This document shows positions 58,805 through 64,000 of a stretch of DNA of 64,000 nucleotides, in pieces (the first letter of the stretch is position 1; the number at the start of each line of letters is the position of its first letter). The position numbers were made by a program, and so were the translations under genes. The DNA comes from Deltaproteobacteria bacterium. Its GTDB lineage: Bacteria > Desulfobacterota > Syntrophia > Syntrophales > Smithellaceae. Under the pieces are notes generated by a model that saw only the letters and a program-made list of their open reading frames with translations, searched no databases and had not been told where the DNA came from. The stretch is from NCBI GenBank assembly GCA_012729055.1, contig JAAYDW010000077.1, positions 31,127 through 95,126 on the forward strand, given 5' to 3'.

Positions 58805-59737
58805 TTATTTCATTTTCTTCATGGCTTCCACGAGTTCGCGGACGGCGGCGGCGGATTTCTCCAGGGCCTTTTGTTCGTCGGGCGCCAGGCTGAGCGATAT
58901 AATCTGCTCGATGCCGTTTTTCCCCAATTTGACCGGCACGCCGACGAAGAGGCCGGTAAGGCCGTATTCGCCTTCGAGGTATGCGGCGCAGGGCAGAATT
59001 TTCTTTTTGTCCTTGAGAATGGATTCCGCCATTTCCACCGCCGCCGAGGCGGGCGCATAGTAGGCGCTGCCGGTTTTCAACAGTCCGACGATTTCCGCGC
59101 CCCCGTTGCGCGTACGCGCGGCCAGGGCTTCGATCCGTTCGGGCGCCATTAACTCTGTAATCGGCACGCCCGCTACGGTGGAAAACCGGGGCAGCGGCAC
59201 CATCGTATCGCCATGGCCGCCCAGCACCAGCGCCTGAACGTTTTCCACGGAGACGTTAAGCTCCGCGGCGATGAACGCCCGGAAGCGCGCGGAATCCAGA
59301 ACACCGGCCATGCCGATGACGCGGTTTTTGGGAAAGCCGCTTTCCTCCAGGGCCACATGGCACATGGCGTCGAGCGGATTGCTGACGATAATGAGGATGG
59401 CGTCGGGGGAGTAGCGGACGACCTCGCTTACGACATTTTTCATGATCCCCCGGTTGATTGCGAGCAAATCGTCGCGGCTCATGCCCGGCTTGCGGGGAAT
59501 ACCCGCCGTGATGATCACGAGATCGGAACCGGCGGACGCTTCGTAGCGGTTGGCGCCCGCAAGGTGCGCGTCGTGCTTTTCAATCGGCGCGGCTTCGGCC
59601 AGGTCCAGGGATTTGCCCTGCGGCACGCCTTCGATGATGTCAACGAGCACCACGTCGGCCAGTTCCTTTTCCGCCAGTCTTTGCGCGGCCGTGGCGCCGA
59701 CGTTTCCCGCTCCCACAACTGTAACTTTTTGTTTCAT
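58805..59737 (-). CDS. mdh: Malate dehydrogenase
   Basis: NAD-dependent malate/oxaloacetate enzyme of the LDH-like type, 310 residues. The NAD loop [19 protein letters not shown] is at the N-terminus; the active-site loop [17 protein letters not shown] holds the Arg residues specifying malate; the catalytic His lies in [21 protein letters not shown] precedes the ATG. It fits the oxidative or reductive TCA segment together with the 2-oxoacid:ferredoxin oxidoreductase. Monocistronic, between the ferredoxin gene and the cob operon. Confidence 0.95.
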   Translation of the reverse strand: MKQKVTVVGAGNVGATAAQRLAEKELADVVLVDIIEGVPQGKSLDLAEAAPIEKHDAHLAGANRYEASAGSDLVIITAGIPRKPGMSRDDLLAINRGIMKNVVSEVVRYSPDAILIIVSNPLDAMCHVALEESGFPKNRVIGMAGVLDSARFRAFIAAELNVSVENVQALVLGGHGDTMVPLPRFSTVAGVPITELMAPERIEALAARTRNGGAEIVGLLKTGSAYYAPASAAVEMAESILKDKKKILPCAAYLEGEYGLTGLFVGVPVKLGKNGIEQIISLSLAPDEQKALEKSAAAVRELVEAMKKMK

Positions 59738-59851
59738 CGTATCAATTTCCTTTGTCGGTTTGTTGAATTTGTAACGATTTTTCCCCTACACCCAAAAGGC
59801 AAATAAATCAATTGCTCCGGGGGGAGGGATCGATTTTGCAGGTTCCAGGCG

Positions 59852-60403
59852 CTACTTCACCGTGAACGGCAGTCCCGCGACCATGAAGAGCACCCGCGCG
59901 GCGGCAGCGGCGAGGATCTGGTTTGCGCGGCCGAGCGCGTCGCGGTAGAGGCGACCCAGCGGATAGGGCGGAACGAGGCCCAGGCCCACTTCGTTCGACA
60001 CGACAAGCCACCGCCCGCCCAGGCGGGCCTGCGCGGCAATGAGCTCGTCCATTTCGGCGCGAACCTTTTCCATGATGGTGTCTTCGGGCGCGTTTTCAGG
60101 CAGGGAAAGCAGAATGTTGTTGATGAGGAGCGTGATGCAGTCGACGATGACCACGCCGGCCCCGGCCGTTTTGAGGCTGCGGCCGACGTCCAGCGGCGCT
60201 TCGAGCGTCTGCCAACCGGCGGGGCGCGAGGCCCGGTGGCGGCGGATGCGCAGGGCCATTTCTTCGTCGCCGGCCGTGGCGGTGGCGACGAAGAGAACGG
60301 ATGTATCCGAATCGCGCGCGATCTTTTCGGCAAGCGCGCTCTTGCCGCTGCGCGCGCCGCCCAGAATCAGCGTCATGCCGTTTGTCGGGATATCCGGAAT
60401 CAT
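59852..60403 (-). CDS. cobU: Adenosylcobinamide kinase / cobinamide-phosphate guanylyltransferase
   Basis: Bifunctional enzyme activating adenosylcobinamide for nucleotide-loop assembly. The 183-residue protein has the Walker [19 protein letters not shown] (about 12-29), the catalytic His region [19 protein letters not shown] (about 52-70), and [17 protein letters not shown] near 136. The start overlaps the cbiR stop (ATGA). GGAGAG precedes it. Last gene of btuF-cobT-cobS-cbiR-cobU on the minus strand. Provides the GDP-activated lower-loop precursor for CobS. Confidence 0.93.
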   Translation of the reverse strand: MIPDIPTNGMTLILGGARSGKSALAEKIARDSDTSVLFVATATAGDEEMALRIRRHRASRPAGWQTLEAPLDVGRSLKTAGAGVVIVDCITLLINNILLSLPENAPEDTIMEKVRAEMDELIAAQARLGGRWLVVSNEVGLGLVPPYPLGRLYRDALGRANQILAAAAARVLFMVAGLPFTVK

Positions 60404-61227
60404 AGAGGTCTCTCCTTTCGGGGCGAAGGGGAAAAAATTTCGTTTTGCATGTCCGCCGCCCGGGCGATGGCGTCAAGCGAGGTGAGAAAATCGCTCTGGC
60501 CAAACACTTCCACGGTCACCACGCCGCGGTAGTCGGAGCGGACGAGCTCGCAAAGCACTGCGCACAGCTCGGCGGGAGGGACGTGCGCGAGCGACTGGTG
60601 GTCGCGGGCGTCGATGCCGTGGAGGTGCACCACGCGCGTGCGCGGCAGGGCTTTTTGCAGATAGACGACCGGGTCGCGGCCGTCGAGCCAGAGGTGGCCG
60701 ACATCGACCGTCCGGCTCGCGGCGCTGCGCGCGAGCACCGGCTCGTAGAAATCAGGCGGATAGCCCTCCAGATTTTCCACGGCCAGAAGCTCCCGGCCGC
60801 CCGCCCATTGGCCGACGAGCTCAAGCGCGCGGACGGCCTGGTCGAGCCAGCGTGCCGGCGTTTGGGACTGCGCCGCGCCGCGGACGGACTTCCCGTCCAG
60901 GTGCAGGACATACGCCCAGGGATCGAGCGGGCGCGTGCGGTCGATTACGCGGCGCGCCTTGTCCAGCGAAGCGTGACGCGGCAAGCCGTCGTCGGCCAGG
61001 CGCAAATCCAGCGGCAGGTGAACGGTGTACGTAAGGTCGTGCTCGCGCGCGATTTCGGCCAGTTCGGCAATTTCCGTTTGAGTCGGCAGGTTGTTGGGGC
61101 CGTCGTCAACCTCGAAGAGAACCAGTTCCACGTCCTGCACGTTCGGGGCGAGGAAACGGACATTGGGGAGAATACCGGCCGGTAGGATGTAGGACGTTGT
61201 GCCCAGGCGAAAAGGAAAAGTTTTCAT
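60400..61227 (-). CDS. cbiR: Cobamide remodelling phosphodiesterase CbiR (AP endonuclease-2-like TIM barrel)
   Basis: A 275-residue TIM-barrel protein of the xylose-isomerase/AP-endonuclease-2 superfamily. Barrel-strand metal-ligand candidates are [51 protein letters not shown] and VTVEVFG. CbiR of Akkermansia cleaves the cobamide nucleotide loop to allow its rebuilding with another base. The name rests on fold plus position between cobS and cobU. The start at ATG 61227 has GGAGG six bases upstream and overlaps the cobS stop (ATGA); the long track ORF (to 61749) is antisense-like. Activity is inferred. Confidence 0.75.
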   Translation of the reverse strand: MKTFPFRLGTTSYILPAGILPNVRFLAPNVQDVELVLFEVDDGPNNLPTQTEIAELAEIAREHDLTYTVHLPLDLRLADDGLPRHASLDKARRVIDRTRPLDPWAYVLHLDGKSVRGAAQSQTPARWLDQAVRALELVGQWAGGRELLAVENLEGYPPDFYEPVLARSAASRTVDVGHLWLDGRDPVVYLQKALPRTRVVHLHGIDARDHQSLAHVPPAELCAVLCELVRSDYRGVVTVEVFGQSDFLTSLDAIARAADMQNEIFSPSPRKERPL

Positions 61228-61952
61228 CGGCATCCTCCGATCAAAGAAAGCAAAACGACCGTTTCCGTTACTTCGACGAGCAGTCCGAAAACGTCGCCCG
61301 TGACGCCCTTGAGGCGGGCGCAGGCAAGCCACGCCAGGGCGCCCGCCGCCGCGAGGGCGGCCAGAAGGGCGATCCAGCCGCGTCCGCCGAGCAGGAAAGC
61401 CAGGCCGAGCGGCAAAACCGCCGACAGAATCAAGGCCCTTCGTTTGAGGCCCAGGGCAAAATCGGCGCCCATGCCGCCGGGGCGGGCCCGGGGCAGCAGG
61501 CCGGCGGGCAGAATCAGCCAGCGGCTCGCGGCGGCCGCAAGGACAATGCCCATGCCCTGCGCCGGCGCGAGGACGGCCAGAGCCGCGGCTTTGGCGAAAA
61601 GCACCAGGACCAGACCGGCGCCGCCAAAGGTTCCCAGATGCGGGTCCTTGAGAATTTCGAGGCGTCTTTCCACGGGAACGGAAGCGGGCAGACCGTCGCA
61701 GCAGTCGGCCAGACCGTCGAGGTGCAGGCCGCCGGTAAGTCCCACCCAAACCGCCAGCGCGAGGACGGCGGCGACAAGCGAAGGAAAGATCAGGTTCAGT
61801 CCGAGCCAGGCCAGCCAGACCAGGCCGCCCACCACCAGCCCGACCACCGGATACCAGAAGGCGGCGCGGCCGCTGTCGCCGGGCTGCCAGTCTTCGGGCA
61901 GTCCCACGGGCAGCGTCGTCAGCAAGCCGAAGGCGATGCGCAAAGAACGCAT
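61224..61952 (-). CDS. cobS: Adenosylcobinamide-GDP ribazoletransferase (cobalamin synthase)
   Basis: Membrane enzyme joining adenosylcobinamide-GDP and alpha-ribazole (phosphate) to cobalamin. The 242-residue, multi-helix protein starts with LRIAFGLLTTLPVG and has the diagnostic GGLHLDGLADCCDGLPA (about 94-110) followed by LEILKDPHLGTFGGAGLVL. Overlaps cbiR by four bases, 52 bases after cobT. The acidic DGLADCCDG motif, the metal site of this CDP-alcohol-transferase-like family, is intact. Confidence 0.93.
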   Translation of the reverse strand: MRSLRIAFGLLTTLPVGLPEDWQPGDSGRAAFWYPVVGLVVGGLVWLAWLGLNLIFPSLVAAVLALAVWVGLTGGLHLDGLADCCDGLPASVPVERRLEILKDPHLGTFGGAGLVLVLFAKAAALAVLAPAQGMGIVLAAAASRWLILPAGLLPRARPGGMGADFALGLKRRALILSAVLPLGLAFLLGGRGWIALLAALAAAGALAWLACARLKGVTGDVFGLLVEVTETVVLLSLIGGCR

Positions 61953-62004
61953 GACATTTCCTCTCTTCTTCCCGCCGGTAACCGGCGCGGTGTTTTTAAA
62001 AAAG

Positions 62005-63057
62005 TCAGTTTCCGTCCCGACCGCTTACGCCTGCTTCGTCAAACGTGGCCATTTCCCGAAGAATGCGGCAGGCGGCCTCCAAAAGGGAAAAGGCCAGCGC
62101 CGCTCCCGTTCCCTCGCCCAGGCGCATTTCCAGATCCAGCAGGGGAGTAAGCCCCAGGTGTTTGTGCATGGCGCGATGCCCGATCTCCACCGACTGATGC
62201 GATGCGATGAGGTAGGAGCGGACGTCCGGAAGCAAGCCCACCGCGATGAGAGCGGCGGCCGTCGAAATGAAACCGTCAACGACCACCGGAATCCGGCGCG
62301 ACGCAGCGGCGATCATGACGCCGGCGAGCCCCGCGATTTCGAGACCGCCGACTTTGGCAAGTACGTCGAGGGCGTCCGCGGGATCGGGCCGGTTGACGGC
62401 AAGAGCCTGCTCGATAATCCGGACTTTGTGCACCAGAGCTTCGTCGTCAATGCCGGTGCCGCGTCCGGTGACGGCGGCGACGGGCAGACCGGTCAAGACG
62501 GCGGCGATGGCCGAAGAGGGAGTGGTGTTGCCGATGCCCATGTCGCCCGTGCCGATCACATCCACGCCTTGCGCCGCAACATCGGCGAGCACTTCCATGC
62601 CGCAGGCAATCGCCGCCTGCGCCTGGGCGCGCGTCATGGCGGGGCCGCAGGCCATGCTGCGCGTTCCGCCGGCCACCTTCCGGCGCAGCAGTCCCGGAAG
62701 GGTCGCGTCGAAGTCGGCGGCGACGCCGATATCGACGACGCAGACGTCCGCGCCTGCCTGGCGCGCCAGGACATTGATCGCCGCGCCGCCGGACAGAAAA
62801 TTCAGCACCATCTGCCTGGTGACTTCCGCGGGATAGGCGCTCACGCCCTCGAGCGCGATGCCGTGGTCGGCGGCCATCACAATCACGGCTTTGCGCGAGA
62901 TGCGGGGAAACGGATCGGCCTTCATGCCGGCCAGCGCGGCGGCAAGCTCCTCCAGGCGGCCGAGGCTTTGCGCCGGTTTGGTCAGAGCGTTTTGTCGGGC
63001 TTCGGCCGCGCGCCTTGCAGCGGCGTCGATCGGGGGAATGGCGGGAAATTCAATCAT
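62005..63057 (-). CDS. cobT: Nicotinate-nucleotide:dimethylbenzimidazole phosphoribosyltransferase
   Basis: Activates the lower-ligand base of cobamides to alpha-ribazole phosphate. The 350-residue protein has [19 protein letters not shown] (about 58-76), [16 protein letters not shown] (about 169-184), and the catalytic Glu in [13 protein letters not shown] near 313. GGAGG lies ahead of the ATG. It comes 12 bases after btuF and 52 before cobS. The base specificity (dimethylbenzimidazole, adenine, phenolic) cannot be read out, and decides which cobamide results after CbiR cleavage. Confidence 0.95.
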   Translation of the reverse strand: MIEFPAIPPIDAAARRAAEARQNALTKPAQSLGRLEELAAALAGMKADPFPRISRKAVIVMAADHGIALEGVSAYPAEVTRQMVLNFLSGGAAINVLARQAGADVCVVDIGVAADFDATLPGLLRRKVAGGTRSMACGPAMTRAQAQAAIACGMEVLADVAAQGVDVIGTGDMGIGNTTPSSAIAAVLTGLPVAAVTGRGTGIDDEALVHKVRIIEQALAVNRPDPADALDVLAKVGGLEIAGLAGVMIAAASRRIPVVVDGFISTAAALIAVGLLPDVRSYLIASHQSVEIGHRAMHKHLGLTPLLDLEMRLGEGTGAALAFSLLEAACRILREMATFDEAGVSGRDGN

Positions 63058-63069
63058 AAAAAAACCTCC

Positions 63070-63999
63070 TCAGCGGCGCGCCCCGGTTTGTCTGCCGGCC
63101 GGCTCCGGATGGAACAGGCGCGCCAGGATTTCCACGGCGTCAAAAATGCGCGGCGACGCCCGGTTGATTAGATTGGCGTCGATCGGGTAAATCCGGTTGT
63201 TCTGCACCGCCGGGACGTTGGGAAAATTGCGCCAGAACGCCCGGACGGCTTTAAAATTTTTATCGTTCACCATCGGCGCGAAAACGATGATGTCCGGCGC
63301 CGCGCCGATGATGCCTTCCGCGCTGTAGCGGGGATAGTGAGCCAGATCACCGCCGGCGACATTGATGCCGCCCGCGGCGATGATGACTTCGTGAATCAGC
63401 GTTCCCCGGCCCGCCGAAATCATCGGTTCAAGACCGAGCTGGAAAAAAACGCGCGGCTTTTCAAATCCGCCGGTCCGCGCGGCAATCGCGTCCAGGCGCT
63501 CCCGCAGGCCGGAAACCAGCTTGCCGGCTTGTGTCGCGCGGCCGGTGATTCGGCCGATGCCGGCAATACTCGTCAAGACGCCCCGGGGGCTTGACGGATT
63601 GATGACGTAAACGGGCAGGCCGAGCCTTTCGAGCTGCCGGACTGTTTCCCGGCGGTTGCCGTCGGCGGTCGCCAGGATGAGATCCGGCTTGAGCGAGACG
63701 ATTTTTTCAATCGAGGGATTCGTAAAGCCGCCGATTTTTGTCTTTTGGCGCGCCGCCGCCGGCCAGTCGCAAAAAGTGGTTACGCCGGTAATCCGATCGT
63801 CGAGTTCCAGGGCGTACAGGATTTCCGTGATGCCCGGCGCCAGGGAAATGATCCGCTGCGGCGCCGGAGAAAGGCCGACCGTACGGCCCGTTTCATCGGT
63901 AAACGAGGCGGCAAGGGATCCTCCGGCACAAGCGAGCGCTGCCAGCAGAGCCGCCGCGGCGATCGGAAAAAATTTTTTGCCGGCTGTCTTAAAATTCAA
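63070..63999 (-). CDS. btuF: Cobalamin/iron-siderophore-type periplasmic binding protein (BtuF-like)
   Basis: Substrate-binding protein of a BtuCDF-type ABC importer, 309 residues. Signal peptide (FFPIAAAALLAALACAGGSLAA) then RIISLAPGITEILYALELDD and the family pattern KIGGFTNPSIEKIVSLKPDLI. Long central helix as expected. The track start at 63999 is a TTG one base from the window end, so the true start may be outside; treat the 5' end as uncertain. The gene precedes cobTS-cbiR-cobU, so the cargo is probably corrinoid. BtuCD and any cobalamin riboswitch would lie beyond the edge. Confidence 0.87.
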   Translation of the reverse strand: MNFKTAGKKFFPIAAAALLAALACAGGSLAASFTDETGRTVGLSPAPQRIISLAPGITEILYALELDDRITGVTTFCDWPAAARQKTKIGGFTNPSIEKIVSLKPDLILATADGNRRETVRQLERLGLPVYVINPSSPRGVLTSIAGIGRITGRATQAGKLVSGLRERLDAIAARTGGFEKPRVFFQLGLEPMISAGRGTLIHEVIIAAGGINVAGGDLAHYPRYSAEGIIGAAPDIIVFAPMVNDKNFKAVRAFWRNFPNVPAVQNNRIYPIDANLINRASPRIFDAVEILARLFHPEPAGRQTGARR

Positions 64000-64000
64000 A

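Noticed and set aside
61300-63171. 623-residue plus-strand ORF over cobS and cobT
   Set aside because: Low-complexity Ala/Arg/Pro/Ser frame opposite two recognised cob genes.
63990-64000. Cobalamin riboswitch for the btuF-cob operon
   Set aside because: The region where it should lie is beyond the window end; nothing can be seen.
1-64000. tRNA, rRNA, insertion sequences, integrases, prophage or att sites
   Set aside because: Looked for by eye and none found; no transposase or integrase among the ORFs and no tRNA-like T-arm. A covariance-model scan would be the decisive check.

Overview
The window reads as chromosome of a GC-rich, strictly anaerobic, Gram-negative bacterium. The best guess is a deltaproteobacterial (Desulfobacterota) syntroph or fermenter near Syntrophales. 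This is inferred from gene content, not from any marker search. The evidence is a 2-oxoacid:ferredoxin oxidoreductase (korDABC), acyl-CoA dehydrogenase with EtfBA, a 4-hydroxybutyryl-CoA dehydratase with all its Fe-S ligands, an NDP-forming acyl-CoA synthetase subunit, FdhE and MobB (which imply Mo/W formate dehydrogenases elsewhere), ferredoxins, cobamide assembly genes and a PAS-LuxR regulator. Lipoprotein and periplasmic signal peptides are present. I saw no rRNA, tRNA, CRISPR array, insertion sequence or prophage.

Layout. 1-7.8 kb (mostly minus): livH (cut by the window edge), livM, a PAS-PAS-LuxR regulator, TauE/SafE and MFS transporters, a tandem degenerate ThyX-like protein, murI. 8-13 kb: a flavin-binding protein, two small unknowns, then acd-etfB-etfA. 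13-22.5 kb: a stress island starting at two back-to-back consensus promoters separated by a triple 12-bp repeat. It holds ROK kinase, GH15 hydrolase, a membrane-anchored OtsA, OtsB, Usp, MscS and an NhaD-like antiporter. 22.6-31 kb: fdhE, a divergent DapB, korDABC, nth, a DUF4388/cNMP protein, and an NDP-forming acyl-CoA synthetase subunit. 31-42 kb: RluA overlapping a SET-domain gene tail to tail, an acyl-CoA ligase, a lipoprotein-type CrtI-like flavoprotein, a second Usp, ABC-F (Uup), nitronate monooxygenase, PilZ, mobB. 42.3-49 kb: a DNA repair operon pgpA-cinA-thpR-recA-recX-alaS, with an 18-bp SOS-like palindrome on its promoter and a heavily folded leader before recA. 49-53 kb: a probable acquired defence patch, a YhcG-type nuclease plus a PstI/BsuBI-type restriction-modification pair of lower GC. 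53-60 kb: DUF1848, GNAT, abfD, DedA, an exported bactofilin-like membrane protein, a ferredoxin and mdh. 60-64 kb (minus): btuF-cobT-cobS-cbiR-cobU, a cobamide salvage and remodelling operon.

How it fits together. Branched-chain amino acid uptake, acyl-CoA oxidation through Etf, 2-oxoacid oxidation to ferredoxin, malate dehydrogenase and substrate-level ATP from acyl-CoA fit an amino acid or fatty acid oxidiser that hands electrons on as formate or H2. Trehalose synthesis, MscS and a Na+/H+ antiporter form an osmotic stress set. Many genes overlap by ATGA (tauE after MFS, GH15 after ROK, otsB after otsA, korB after korA, cinA after pgpA, cbiR after cobS, cobU after cbiR), showing tight translational coupling.

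The items most worth a second look are the sensor-like OtsA fusion and its repeat-flanked divergent promoter, the complementary-degenerate double ThyX, the SOS-like operator with the structured recA leader, the lipidated CrtI-like flavoprotein, and CbiR in a full nucleotide-loop operon.
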